Shown here piece after piece: positions 25,759 to 34,061 of a stretch of DNA of 64,000 bases (positions are counted from its first letter, which is position 1; each line of letters begins with the position of its first letter). The DNA is from Pseudomonas tolaasii NCPPB 2192 (lineage in GTDB: Bacteria > Pseudomonadota > Gammaproteobacteria > Pseudomonadales > Pseudomonadaceae): contig NZ_PHHD01000001.1 in assembly GCF_002813445.1 (NCBI RefSeq), positions 2,976,001 to 3,040,000 of the forward strand, given 5' to 3'. The position numbers were made by a program, and so were the translations under genes. The notes under the pieces are model-generated. The model saw only the letters and a list, made by a program, of their open reading frames with translations, was not told the origin of the DNA and did no database searches.

Positions 25759-27372
25759 TCAGGCCTCAAGGCCCAACATATCCCGCGCCAATGCCTCGGC
25801 AATCCGGATACCGTCCACGCCTGCCGACAGAATCCCGCCCGCATAACCCGCGCCTTCACCGGCCGGAAACAGGCCTTTCACGTTCAGACTCTGCATCGCT
25901 TCGTTACGGGTAATCCGCAATGGCGATGACGTGCGGGTCTCGATCCCGGTCAATACTGCGTCGTGCAGCGAGTAGCCCTTGATCTGCTTCTCGAACGCGG
26001 GGAGCGCCTCACGGATGGCTTCGATGGCGAAGTCCGGCAAGGCCAGGGCCAGGTCACCCAGTGCCACGCCTGGTTTGTAGGACGGTTCGACACTGCCAAG
26101 GGCGGTGGAGGGTTTGCCTGCGATGAAGTCTCCTACAAGCTGCGCCGGCGCTTCGTAGTTGCTGCCGCCGAGGACATAGGCGTGGGACTCCAGGCGTTCC
26201 TGCAGTTCGATACCGGCCAGCGGGCCGCCCGGGTAATCCACTTCGGGGGTAATGCCGACCACGATGCCGGAGTTGGCATTGCGTTCGTTACGCGAGTACT
26301 GGCTCATGCCGTTGGTGACGACGCGGTTCGGCTCGGAAGTCGCCGCGACAACCGTACCGCCGGGGCACATGCAGAAGCTGTAGACCGAGCGGCCGTTTTT
26401 GGCGTGGTGCACCAGCTTGTAGTCGGCGGCGCCGAGTTTCGGGTGCCCGGCGTATTTGCCCAGGCGCGCCGCGTCGATCAGCGATTGCGGGTGTTCGATG
26501 CGGAAACCCACCGAGAACGGCTTGGCTTCCATGTACACGCCACGGCCGTGGAGCATGCGGAAGGTGTCGCGGGCGCTGTGGCCCAGGGCCAGGATCACGT
26601 GTTTGGAGAGGATTTGCTCGCCGCCGTCGATGACCACGCCGTGCAGTTGGCCGTCTTCGATCAGCACGTCTGTCACGCGCTGTTCGAAACGCACTTCACC
26701 GCCGAGGGCGATGATCTGCTGGCGCATGTTTTCCACCACGCCGGTCAGGCGGAAGGTGCCGATATGCGGCTTGCTGACGTAGAGAATCTCCTCCGGCGCG
26801 CCGGCCTTGACGAACTCGTGCAGCACTTTGCGGCCGTGGAATTTCGGGTCCTTGATCTGGCTGTACAGTTTGCCGTCGGAAAAGGTCCCGGCGCCGCCCT
26901 CGCCAAATTGCACGTTGGACTCGGGGTTCAGCACGCTTTTACGCCACAGGCCCCAGGTGTCCTTGGTGCGCTGGCGCACTTCCTTGCCACGCTCGAGGAT
27001 GATCGGCTTGAAGCCCATCTGTGCCAGCAGCAGCCCTGCGAAGATCCCGCACGGGCCGAAACCGACGACGATCGGCCGTTCAGTCAGGCCTTCCGGCGCC
27101 TGGCCTACCACCTTGTAGCTGACGTCCGGCGCCGGGTTGACGTTGCGGTCGTCGGCGAACTTGAGCAGCAGCGCGGCTTCACCCTTTACGTTCAGGTCGA
27201 TGGTGTAGATGAAGCACAGCTCCGACGATTTTTTGCGCGCGTCGTAGCTGCGTTTGAACAGGGTGAAATCGAGCAGGTCATCACTGGCGATGCCCAGGCG
27301 CTGCACGATGGCAGGCCGCAGGTCTTCTTCGGGATGGTCGATGGGCAGCTTGAGTTCGGTGATTCGTAACAT
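25759..27372 (-). CDS. FAD-dependent dehydrogenase, COG2509 family
   Basis: A 537-residue flavoprotein. An N-terminal domain of about 95 residues (MLRITELKLPIDHPEEDL, FKRSYDARKK) is typical of this family. A Rossmann FAD-binding motif, VVGFGPCGIFAGLLLAQMG, follows near residue 102. EGGAGTFSDGKL, the CMCPGG segment and a C-terminal GLFPAGEGAGYAGGI complete the set. The reaction is unknown; the family is usually annotated as an uncharacterised NAD(P)/FAD-dependent oxidoreductase. The protein is cytosolic. It is followed by a REP element and probably transcribed alone. Confidence 0.88.
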   Translation of the reverse strand: MLRITELKLPIDHPEEDLRPAIVQRLGIASDDLLDFTLFKRSYDARKKSSELCFIYTIDLNVKGEAALLLKFADDRNVNPAPDVSYKVVGQAPEGLTERPIVVGFGPCGIFAGLLLAQMGFKPIILERGKEVRQRTKDTWGLWRKSVLNPESNVQFGEGGAGTFSDGKLYSQIKDPKFHGRKVLHEFVKAGAPEEILYVSKPHIGTFRLTGVVENMRQQIIALGGEVRFEQRVTDVLIEDGQLHGVVIDGGEQILSKHVILALGHSARDTFRMLHGRGVYMEAKPFSVGFRIEHPQSLIDAARLGKYAGHPKLGAADYKLVHHAKNGRSVYSFCMCPGGTVVAATSEPNRVVTNGMSQYSRNERNANSGIVVGITPEVDYPGGPLAGIELQERLESHAYVLGGSNYEAPAQLVGDFIAGKPSTALGSVEPSYKPGVALGDLALALPDFAIEAIREALPAFEKQIKGYSLHDAVLTGIETRTSSPLRITRNEAMQSLNVKGLFPAGEGAGYAGGILSAGVDGIRIAEALARDMLGLEA

Positions 27373-27478
27373 GACAGGGTCCGGTAGGCGGCGGGCAAAA
27401 AGGCCGGCTGTTTTGCAAACCGGCGATTATAAGCCCCAATGGCGGTTTTCCGTCAGGTTAAAACCGCGCAGGGCGCAA

Positions 27479-28150
27479 TCAGTCGTCGCGCGAGCCACCA
27501 AATGCCGCGCAACCGCGTTGTACCTGGCCGTTGACGCGCAACTCGGCAGTCATGTGCTGCAAGCTGCCGCTGACCGGGTCCACGCAACGCTGCGGCGCGA
27601 CCCACAGTTCGACGTGCTGGTTGTTGGCTTCGGTCATCAGGTTGAAGCGACCGTCGCCGATCTGTTCCTCGACATAGGGCACCGCCAGCGGTGGCTGGCC
27701 CTCACGTTCAAGCACCATGCCCTTGGCCGTGACGTTCATCGCCCACGCCGGTTTATGGCCGTTGGCGCGCAGGATCATGCGTTTGAAGTCGGGGTCGTTG
27801 CAGGCCGAGGTCGAACGCTCGACGCGATAGAGCTGCTGCAACTCCACCGACCCCTGGGTGCCGGCGGCGACTCCGGAAAATTTGCCACGCAGGTCGGCAA
27901 ACAGCGCACCTTGCTGGCCGGCCAGGGAGGCGGCTTCCTGCAGCACACTGGTGCCGCCGGTGTCGTTGACCACGTAGTTGCGCTGGTCGCCACAGGGCTG
28001 GAACAACAGCTTGCCGCCCACGGCCGTCAGCTCGCCCTGCATGCGGGTCATCCCGACAGTGGAGGGTTTGGCCGGCTCGCTTTCGAACATCTGGCAAGCG
28101 GTGAACAGGGGCAGCAGGGCAAACAGGGCGAGGGTACGGACGGCACGCAT
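27479..28150 (-). CDS. COG3650-type lipoprotein
   Basis: From the ATG at 28150 the product has 223 residues with a lipoprotein signal (LFTAC, C19). The mature protein has two related beta-rich halves. The first has GKLLFQPCGDQRNYVV and ends near a Cys. The second has GQPPLAVPYVEEQIGDGRFNLMTEAN followed by two Cys. The repeated pattern of a cysteine before RNYVV-like strands recalls META/heat-shock HslJ-like domains. It is known in pseudomonads as a conserved envelope protein without assigned role. It is monocistronic. Confidence 0.8.
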   Translation of the reverse strand: MRAVRTLALFALLPLFTACQMFESEPAKPSTVGMTRMQGELTAVGGKLLFQPCGDQRNYVVNDTGGTSVLQEAASLAGQQGALFADLRGKFSGVAAGTQGSVELQQLYRVERSTSACNDPDFKRMILRANGHKPAWAMNVTAKGMVLEREGQPPLAVPYVEEQIGDGRFNLMTEANNQHVELWVAPQRCVDPVSGSLQHMTAELRVNGQVQRGCAAFGGSRDD

Positions 28151-28246
28151 TGATCGGTCTCCAAACAAGTGCCGCCACGTTACGCAGGCTGGCGCTGCAT
28201 CACAAGCCCGTCGCCCGGCTTCAGGCGATTCTTACAGACGCGGGAT

Positions 28247-28846
28247 TCAGCCTACGATAAAGGTCTGACCGGTCTGCAATCCCTCGACGCTTTTTGCGTA
28301 GGCCAGCGCCACATCGGCACCGGTCGCCGGTTTGAACCCGCGGAAGTAGGGCGCATAGCTGCCCATCGCTTCGAGCAGCACGGTCGGGCTCACCGAGTTG
28401 ACGCGTAGGCCGCGTGGCAATTCGATAGCGGCCGCTTTGACGAACGCATCCAGCGCGCCGTTGACGAGCGCCGCCGAGGCACCGGTGCGGATCGGGTCAC
28501 GGTTCAAAATGCCGCTGGTGAAGGTGAACGAGGCGCCGTCGTTGGCGTATTCGCGGCCGATCAGCAGCAGATTGACCTGGCCCATCAGCTTGTCACGCAG
28601 GCCCAGCTCAAAATCGGTTTCGCTCATGTCGCCCAGCGCGACAAAGTTGACGCTGCCCGCGGCGCAGATCAGGGCGTCGAACTTGCCGGTTTGCTCGAAC
28701 AGCTTGCGGATCGAGGCGCTGTCGCTGATGTCCACCTGGAAGTCGCCGCTGTTGCGCCCGATGCTGATCACTTCGTGACGCTGCGCCAGCTCTGCCTTGA
28801 CCGCTGAACCGACCGTGCCGCTGGCACCAATCAATAGGATTTTCAT
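28247..28846 (-). CDS. Short-chain dehydrogenase/reductase
   Basis: A 199-residue SDR with the NADP(H) motif GASGTVGSAV near the N-terminus and the conserved CAAGSV (NAG-equivalent). The catalytic Ser lies in FTSGIL. The usual YxxxK is replaced by a segment reading ALVNGALDAFVKAAA, so the Tyr is absent at its normal place. This is a known feature of a short SDR subgroup, and activity is therefore uncertain. It is divergent from the LysR gene with about 100 bases between them, an arrangement in which LysR often controls its neighbour. Confidence 0.85.
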   Translation of the reverse strand: MKILLIGASGTVGSAVKAELAQRHEVISIGRNSGDFQVDISDSASIRKLFEQTGKFDALICAAGSVNFVALGDMSETDFELGLRDKLMGQVNLLLIGREYANDGASFTFTSGILNRDPIRTGASAALVNGALDAFVKAAAIELPRGLRVNSVSPTVLLEAMGSYAPYFRGFKPATGADVALAYAKSVEGLQTGQTFIVG

Positions 28847-28950
28847 CGTGCTGTTCCTCCAGGGGGTAAGTGAGGTTTCAGTCTAGAGTGGCTTTTTCTC
28901 TGGATAAACGCGCTAATAGGCAACCTTTGGTTTTCAAATGGAAACAATCC

Positions 28951-29859
28951 ATGAGCGAGATGGATGACCTGGCGGCCTTTGCCGTGCTGATCGAAGCCGG
29001 CAGTTTCACCGTGGCCGCCGAGCAACTCGGCTGCAGTAAGGGCCAGTTGTCCAAGCGCATCAGCCAATTGGAGGCGCAGTTTTCCGTGGTGCTGCTGCAT
29101 CGAACCACGCGCAAGCTCAGCCTCACTGCTGCCGGGGCGGCGTTGTTGCCCCAGGCTCAGGCGCTTGTCGTCCAGGTGGACCGGGCACGTCAGGCGTTGG
29201 CGCGGCTCAAGGACGATTTGGCCGGGCCGGTGCGTATGACGGTTCCGGTCTCGTTGGGGGAAACCTTCTTCGATGGCTTGTTGCTGGAGTTTTCCAAGCA
29301 ATACCCACAGGTGCAGATCGAGCTGGAGCTGAATAACAGCTACCGCGACCTGGCGCGGGACGGCTTCGATTTGGGCGTGCGCACCGGGGCTATTGAAAAT
29401 GAGCGGCTGGTAGCCAGGCCGCTGCTGGCCTGGCACGAAATGACGTGCGCCAGCCCGGCCTACCTTGAGGAACACGGCGAACCCTTGACCCCGGCTGATC
29501 TCGCCACCCATACCTGTCTGCTCAACAGCCATTACAGCGGGCGCGAGGAGTGGCTCTATCACCAGCAACATGAGCTGTTGCGGGTGCGGGTCAGCGGCAC
29601 CTTTGCCTCCAACCACTACAACCTGCTGAAAAAAGCCGCGTTGGTTGGCGCCGGCATCGCACGCCTGCCGTCTTACGTGTTACCGGCGGAATTGGCTGAC
29701 GGCCGATTGCGCTGGCTCCTGCGTGATTACCAGACGCGAAGCCTGCCGATGTATCTGGTTCACCCTTATCAGGGCGGGCTGCCGCGTCGCACCCAGGTAC
29801 TTGCCGATTACCTGGTGGACTGGTTCAAGCGCAGCGGCGAAGCCCTGGACCGTCTTTAA
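28951..29859 (+). CDS. LysR-family transcriptional regulator
   Basis: A 302-residue product from the ATG at 28951, with GGAAA 8 bases upstream. The N-terminal winged HTH has FAVLIEAGSFTVAAEQLGCSKGQLSKRISQLE. The substrate-binding domain begins near residue 90 (LAGPVRMTVPVSLGETFFDG). It belongs to the large CrgA-like branch with a two-lobed effector domain. The probable target is the divergent SDR gene, by position. Its last 4 bases overlap the convergent DoxX gene, so the two transcripts would be antisense at their ends. Confidence 0.93.
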   Translation: MSEMDDLAAFAVLIEAGSFTVAAEQLGCSKGQLSKRISQLEAQFSVVLLHRTTRKLSLTAAGAALLPQAQALVVQVDRARQALARLKDDLAGPVRMTVPVSLGETFFDGLLLEFSKQYPQVQIELELNNSYRDLARDGFDLGVRTGAIENERLVARPLLAWHEMTCASPAYLEEHGEPLTPADLATHTCLLNSHYSGREEWLYHQQHELLRVRVSGTFASNHYNLLKKAALVGAGIARLPSYVLPAELADGRLRWLLRDYQTRSLPMYLVHPYQGGLPRRTQVLADYLVDWFKRSGEALDRL

Positions 29860-30341
29860 CGGTAGCGACGGGCGATCAGGTGGTCGATGGACAGGCAACC
29901 CGGGCCTTTGGCGACCAACAGCAGCAGAATCGCGATCCAGGTGCCGTGGGTCGGGTAGGCTTCCGGGTAGACAAACAGCTGAATGGTCAGCGTCATGCCG
30001 ATCAGCGCCAGGGCCGAGAAGCGCGTGGCGAAGCCGATCAGGATCAGCGCCGGGAAAAAGTGTTCGGCGAACGCAGACAGGTGTGCAGCCACTTCCGGCG
30101 AGAGCAGCGGCACGTGATATTCGCTCTGGAACAGCGGAATAGTGGAGGGGGCCAGCCGTGGCGCGCCCAGTTGGAACGTACCGCTGACCAAGTCGATCGC
30201 AAAGTTTTCGACCTTGGTTTGCCCGGACTTCCAGAACACCGCCGCAATGGAGAAGCGTGCGAGAAAGGCGATCAGGCTGTAGGGAATTTTCTCGAACAGT
30301 GCAATCACCCGGTTGATGGGGTTCGAAGCGAAGGTGCTCAT
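29856..30341 (-). CDS. DoxX-family membrane protein of the bufferin-like operon (BufD-type)
   Basis: A 161-residue protein, translated from the ATG at 30341, that overlaps the previous stop by 4 bases. It has four hydrophobic helices. SLIAFLARFSIAAVFWKSGQTKV is the typical DoxX start, and it also has LILIGFATRFSALALIGM and a C-terminal GPGCLSIDHLIARRY. DoxX proteins are associated with membrane redox or quinone-linked processes. They recur at the end of DUF2282-DUF692-DUF2063 operons, where they are thought to accompany precursor maturation or export. Its own activity is unknown. Confidence 0.9.
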   Translation of the reverse strand: MSTFASNPINRVIALFEKIPYSLIAFLARFSIAAVFWKSGQTKVENFAIDLVSGTFQLGAPRLAPSTIPLFQSEYHVPLLSPEVAAHLSAFAEHFFPALILIGFATRFSALALIGMTLTIQLFVYPEAYPTHGTWIAILLLLVAKGPGCLSIDHLIARRYR

Positions 30342-31114
30342 GGCGATTCCTTTTGTTCTGGGTGCAGGCCAGTGATGGCGTCGTGACTGATCAGTAGTGT
30401 CAGGCAGTGGTTCAGGTCGAATTCGGTGGAGGCTTCGAGGGCATGAGCCACCGCTGCCTCCAGTTCCGTGCCCTGGTTCAGGCTGTTGATAAAGGCGACC
30501 GAGCCGCGGTCGATGTTGAACACCTTGACGGTCAGGCCCTGGCGCAAGACCAGCGCGCCTTGGGCGTGCCAGGGGTCCAGGGTTTCCACGGCGTCCTCGG
30601 CTTGATGCGCAGCCCAAACCGCCACCACCGCATAAGCCGAATCCAGGGTGGCCAGCGATGGGTGCAGGTGCAGGCGCAGTTTCCCCAGGTTTGCCTGGCC
30701 TTGCAGCGCGGTGAGCACCGCCTGTTGGTCCAGCGTTTGGGGGTCCGCTGCGTGGTAGGCACGCACGCGCAGGCGTTCCAGGCGTGCAACGTCGGCGAGG
30801 TAAGGCACGCTTTGCGCCGGTTCAAAATCTTCGATAAATGCCGCGAATGCACTGCCGTACTCGCTGATCAGCGGGCTGGTCGGCGGGCAGGCTTGTACGA
30901 ACAGGGCGGCCATCGCGCGAAAAAACTCCTCGCCGACTAACTGCAGTGTCACCGGGTAAGCCGCTGCCAGGGCATTGATCAACGAGCAGTGCACATTGTT
31001 GCGGTACACGGCAAAACGGCTGGCGGGATCAGCGCCGTTGCTGCTGAAAACACCTTCGGGGCACGCCTGGTCAGATGCGAGCAGGGCGTTGGCAAACGCT
31101 GTTTGATGGCTCAT
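30338..31114 (-). CDS. DUF2063 partner protein of the MNIO enzyme (BufC/HvfC-like)
   Basis: A 258-residue protein, overlapped by 4 bases at both ends with its operon neighbours. The N-terminal DUF2063 domain has FANALLASD, SRFAVYRNNVHCSLINALAAAYPV and LVGEEFFRAMA. The C-terminal region is alpha/beta with HLHPSLATLDSAYAVVAVW. Some databases label it DNA-binding, but in MNIO clusters this family acts as the partner that binds the precursor peptide and helps the DUF692 enzyme modify it. The tight coupling with DUF692 supports that role here. Confidence 0.88.
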   Translation of the reverse strand: MSHQTAFANALLASDQACPEGVFSSNGADPASRFAVYRNNVHCSLINALAAAYPVTLQLVGEEFFRAMAALFVQACPPTSPLISEYGSAFAAFIEDFEPAQSVPYLADVARLERLRVRAYHAADPQTLDQQAVLTALQGQANLGKLRLHLHPSLATLDSAYAVVAVWAAHQAEDAVETLDPWHAQGALVLRQGLTVKVFNIDRGSVAFINSLNQGTELEAAVAHALEASTEFDLNHCLTLLISHDAITGLHPEQKESP

Positions 31115-31989
31115 GGGGTCACCTGCGCGAGGTGCCAGTCGGCGTGCCGGGCTTCCGCGTGCAGGACGCTGAAGGCCGGCACCTGGTTGTCCCGCTCGAT
31201 CAGTGTGGCCACCGGGCCGGTACGGGCCAGCACCTGCTCATACAGCTGCCACACCGCGTTATCGATGGGCGCACCGTGGTCGTCGATCAGCAGGCGGTCG
31301 CCCAGGCTGTCGGTGTCTTCGGCAAAACCTGCCAGATGAATCTCACCCACGGCGCCTAATGGCAGCGCATCGATGTAGGAAAGAGGATCACGCTGGTGGT
31401 TGATGCACGATACATAGACGTTGTTGACGTCCAGCAACAGCCCGCAGCCGGTGCGACGGATGATCTCGCTGATGAAGTCCGCCTCGTCGAGCGTGGAATG
31501 CCGGAATTGCAGGTAGGTCGAGGGGTTCTCCAGCAGCATCGGCCGCTTGAGGCTGCTTTGCACCTGGTCGATGTGGTCGCACACGCGGTTCAGGGTGGCG
31601 GCGTCGTAGGCGACGGGCAGCAAGTCATTGAGAAACACCGGGCCGTGGCTGGACCAGGCCAGGTGTTCGGAAAAAGAGTGGGGTTGATAGCGTTCGAGCA
31701 GCGTGGCCAGCCGTGCCAGGTGCTCACGGTTCAATGGCCCTTCGCCGCCGATGGACAGGCCCACGCCATGCAATGACAGCGGGTACTGCTCGCGGATCAA
31801 ACCCAGGTAGTGGTGAAACGGGCCGCCGGCCACCATGTAGTTTTCGGCGTGCACTTCAAAAAAACCGATGTCGGGCGAAGTCTCGAGCACTTCGAGGAAG
31901 TGCTCGCTCTTCAGCCCCAGCCCGGCCCTGTAAGGGAGGCCGGGCACCTGAGCTGGCGAGACCGTGTGTTGGGGTGAAAGCGTCATCAT
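31111..31989 (-). CDS. DUF692 multinuclear non-heme iron oxidative enzyme (MNIO, BufB/HvfB-like)
   Basis: A 292-residue TIM-barrel enzyme. Metal-ligand blocks of the MNIO family are visible in order: FFEVHAENYM, LSLHGVGLSIGG, FSEHLAWSS, LLENPSTYL, LLLDVNNVYVS, GEIHLAGF and LIERDN. The His, Asp and Glu in these bind two or three irons. MNIO enzymes convert cysteines of a ribosomal peptide into oxazolone, thiooxazole or related groups using oxygen. The DUF2282 peptide gene 23 bases upstream is the expected substrate. DUF2063 follows with an ATGA overlap. Confidence 0.93.
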   Translation of the reverse strand: MMTLSPQHTVSPAQVPGLPYRAGLGLKSEHFLEVLETSPDIGFFEVHAENYMVAGGPFHHYLGLIREQYPLSLHGVGLSIGGEGPLNREHLARLATLLERYQPHSFSEHLAWSSHGPVFLNDLLPVAYDAATLNRVCDHIDQVQSSLKRPMLLENPSTYLQFRHSTLDEADFISEIIRRTGCGLLLDVNNVYVSCINHQRDPLSYIDALPLGAVGEIHLAGFAEDTDSLGDRLLIDDHGAPIDNAVWQLYEQVLARTGPVATLIERDNQVPAFSVLHAEARHADWHLAQVTP

Positions 31990-32012
31990 CAGTACTCAGG
32001 CTGTGCAGGGTT

Positions 32013-32312
32013 TCAGGACTTGGCGGTGAAGGCTTGCATCTGGCCGAAACCGGTCGGCGAAGTGGAGCTGGTGGTTTTGCCGCAAGTGCCGGCGGGGACC
32101 AGTTTCCAGGCGTTGGCCTGGTCTTTGACTTTCGAAGTGCCGGCGCAGGTGGTGCCGGCGCCTGCGGCGCAATCGTTCTTGCCGGCTTCGGCGACGCCGA
32201 AGCATTTGTCCATTTTCGCGTCGTCGGCGTGGGCCAGGTTGGACATGGCGGACAGGCTCAGGGCCGAACCGAGGGCCAGGATCAGGGTAGCGGCGGAGAG
32301 TTTGGTAGTCAT
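32013..32312 (-). CDS. DUF2282 precursor peptide, bufferin-like (BufA1-type) RiPP
   Basis: A 99-residue peptide. A Sec signal (1-29, cut at AHA|DD) is followed by a core with four cysteines (C37, C48, C56, C77) in the DUF2282 pattern CFG..AGKNDC..TCAGTSKV..VPAGTC. The last 22 residues form a Ser/Thr-rich tail. In the bufferin family two cysteines are modified by the MNIO enzyme and the product binds copper in the periplasm. GGAG 8 bases upstream marks the start. It is the first gene of a four-gene operon and is preceded by an ECF-like promoter. Copper as the ligand is inferred from the family. Confidence 0.9.
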   Translation of the reverse strand: MTTKLSAATLILALGSALSLSAMSNLAHADDAKMDKCFGVAEAGKNDCAAGAGTTCAGTSKVKDQANAWKLVPAGTCGKTTSSTSPTGFGQMQAFTAKS

Positions 32313-32365
32313 GGTGGAGCTCCAGCAGTGGGTTGAGGTATCAGGCGTGTTTGCCTGCTTACTCC

Positions 32366-32395
32366 ACTAGAGGCAGCAGGATGTATTTCGTTACA
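32366..32395 (-). promoter_or_regulatory. ECF-sigma-like promoter of the bufferin-like operon
   Basis: On the minus strand TGTAACG (32395-32389) and CTCTAGT (32372-32366) are spaced by 16 bases, 53 bases before the DUF2282 start. The -35 element has the TGTAAC form used by several ECF sigma factors; the -10 is less certain. No sigma/anti-sigma pair is encoded in this window. Confidence 0.45.
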
Positions 32396-32440
32396 CGCCT
32401 GGCGAAAATAATTTAAAAAATTTTGCATAGCGCAAAAAAA

Positions 32441-32560
32441 GTGGGAGCGCACTGGTGTGGGAGCCGGGCTTGCCCGCGATGCGCGCACCTCGGTGTGTCA
32501 GTCACACCGTGGTGATGCCATCGCAGGCAAGCCAGCTCTCACACCAGCCCGCTCCCACAT
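32441..32560. repeat. Composite REP palindrome
   Basis: The outer arms GTGGGAGCG and CGCTCCCAC enclose a second REP. That inner pair has GCCGGGCTTGCCCGCGAT on the left and an imperfect partner, ATCGCAGGCAAGCCAGC, on the right. The loop holds a further hairpin, GTGTGTCAGTCACAC. The two inner arms belong to different REP subtypes. It lies between livF and the DUF2282 operon. Confidence 0.85.
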
Positions 32561-32590
32561 TTTAGATCCGGTTTCTACAGCAACCGTTTC

Positions 32591-33292
32591 TTAGCCCCCG
32601 AGGTACGCCTCGCGCACTTTCGGGTCGGTCAGCAATTGCTCACCCGTGCCCTGCATCACCACCCGGCCATTTTCCAGCACGTAGGCGCGGTCGGCGATTT
32701 TCAGTGCCTGGTTGGCGTTCTGTTCCACCAGAAACACCGTCACACCGTCCTTGCGCAGTTGTTCGATGATGTCGAAGATCTGCTGGATGATGATGGGTGC
32801 CAGGCCCAGGGATGGCTCGTCCAGAAGCAGCAGCTTGGGCTTGCTCATCAGCGCCCGGCCGATGGCGAGCATTTGCTGCTCACCGCCGGACATGGTGCCG
32901 CCACGCTGGCTGAAGCGTTCCTTGAGCCGAGGGAACAGGTGCAGCACCTTGTCCATCTGCGCCTGGTAGTCGCCCTTGTCGGTGAAGAACCCGCCCATGG
33001 CCAGGTTCTCTTCCACGGTCAGGCGCGAGAACACGCGACGGCCTTCCGGCACCACCGCGATGCTTTTGCGCATGATTTCGGCGGAATGCTTGCCCACCAG
33101 TTCCTCACCCATGTAACGGATGCTGCCGCTGTGAGCCTGGGGCGAGCCGCACAAGGTCATCAGCAGCGTCGACTTGCCGGCCCCGTTGGCACCGATCAGC
33201 GTAACGATTTCACCCTGACGCACCTCCACGTTGACGCTGTGCAGGGCCTGGATCTTGCCGTAGAAAGTGGAAACGTTTTCGAATTGCAGCAT
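32591..33292 (-). CDS. livF: Branched-chain amino acid ABC transporter ATPase LivF (BraG)
   Basis: A 233-residue ATPase: Walker A GANGAGKST, signature MSGGEQQM, Walker B LLLLDEP, and FLVEQNANQAL after the H-loop region. Its short form without the long LivG insert marks it as LivF. It works as a heterodimer with LivG to drive uptake of Leu, Ile and Val, and in pseudomonads also Ala and Thr. It is the last gene of the operon, one base after the livG stop. Confidence 0.95.
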   Translation of the reverse strand: MLQFENVSTFYGKIQALHSVNVEVRQGEIVTLIGANGAGKSTLLMTLCGSPQAHSGSIRYMGEELVGKHSAEIMRKSIAVVPEGRRVFSRLTVEENLAMGGFFTDKGDYQAQMDKVLHLFPRLKERFSQRGGTMSGGEQQMLAIGRALMSKPKLLLLDEPSLGLAPIIIQQIFDIIEQLRKDGVTVFLVEQNANQALKIADRAYVLENGRVVMQGTGEQLLTDPKVREAYLGG

Positions 33293-33293
33293 T

Positions 33294-34061
33294 TTACGCT
33301 TCCCCCAAGTAGGCTTTGATCACTTCGGAATTGTCGCGGATCTGCTCCGGCGTCCCGTCCGCCAGCGGCGTACCCTGATTGATCACCACGATATGGTCGG
33401 AAATGCTCATGACCAGTTTCATGTCGTGTTCGATCAGCAGCACGGTGGCGTTGTTTTCCTCACGCAACACGCCGATCAGCGCCTTGAGGTCTTCGGTTTC
33501 CTTGGGGTTCAGGCCGGCGGCCGGTTCGTCGAGCATCAGGATCCGCGGGCGGGTCATCATGCAGCGGGCGATTTCCAGGCGACGTTGCTGACCATAGGCC
33601 AGGGTGCCGGCAGGGCGGTTGGCAAACTCGGTGAGGTTGACCTTGTCCAGCCAGTACTCGGCGTACTCCATGGCCTCGCGCTCGCTCTTGCGGAACGACG
33701 GGGTTTTGAACAGACCGGCGAAGAAGTTGGTGTTCAGGTGACGGTGCTGGGCAATCAGCAGGTTTTCCACTGCCGTCATGTCCTTGAACAACCGCACGTT
33801 CTGAAAAGTGCGCACCACTCCCTTGCGGGCGATTTCGTGACCGGCCAGGCCCTGGATCGGCTGGCCATCCAGCAGGATGCTGCCGCCGCTCGGCTTGTAG
33901 AAGCCGGTGAGGCAGTTGAACACCGTGGTCTTGCCGGCGCCGTTCGGGCCGATCAATGCCACAACCTGTTTCTCTTTGACGGTCAGGGCCACGCCGTTGA
34001 CCGCCAGCAAGCCGCCGAAGCGCATGCTCAAGTTTTCGACTTTCAGGATCTCGCGGCTCAT
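33294..34061 (-). CDS. livG: Branched-chain amino acid ABC transporter ATPase LivG (BraF)
   Basis: A 255-residue ATPase: Walker A GPNGAGKTT and the LivG-specific region FQNVRLFKDMTAVENLLIAQH. The signature lies in LAYGQQRRLEIAR and Walker B is LMLDEPAAGLNP. H-loop motif VLLIEHDMKLVM is also present. Its ATG overlaps the livM stop by 4 bases. It pairs with LivF in the Liv transporter. Confidence 0.95.
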   Translation of the reverse strand: MSREILKVENLSMRFGGLLAVNGVALTVKEKQVVALIGPNGAGKTTVFNCLTGFYKPSGGSILLDGQPIQGLAGHEIARKGVVRTFQNVRLFKDMTAVENLLIAQHRHLNTNFFAGLFKTPSFRKSEREAMEYAEYWLDKVNLTEFANRPAGTLAYGQQRRLEIARCMMTRPRILMLDEPAAGLNPKETEDLKALIGVLREENNATVLLIEHDMKLVMSISDHIVVINQGTPLADGTPEQIRDNSEVIKAYLGEA

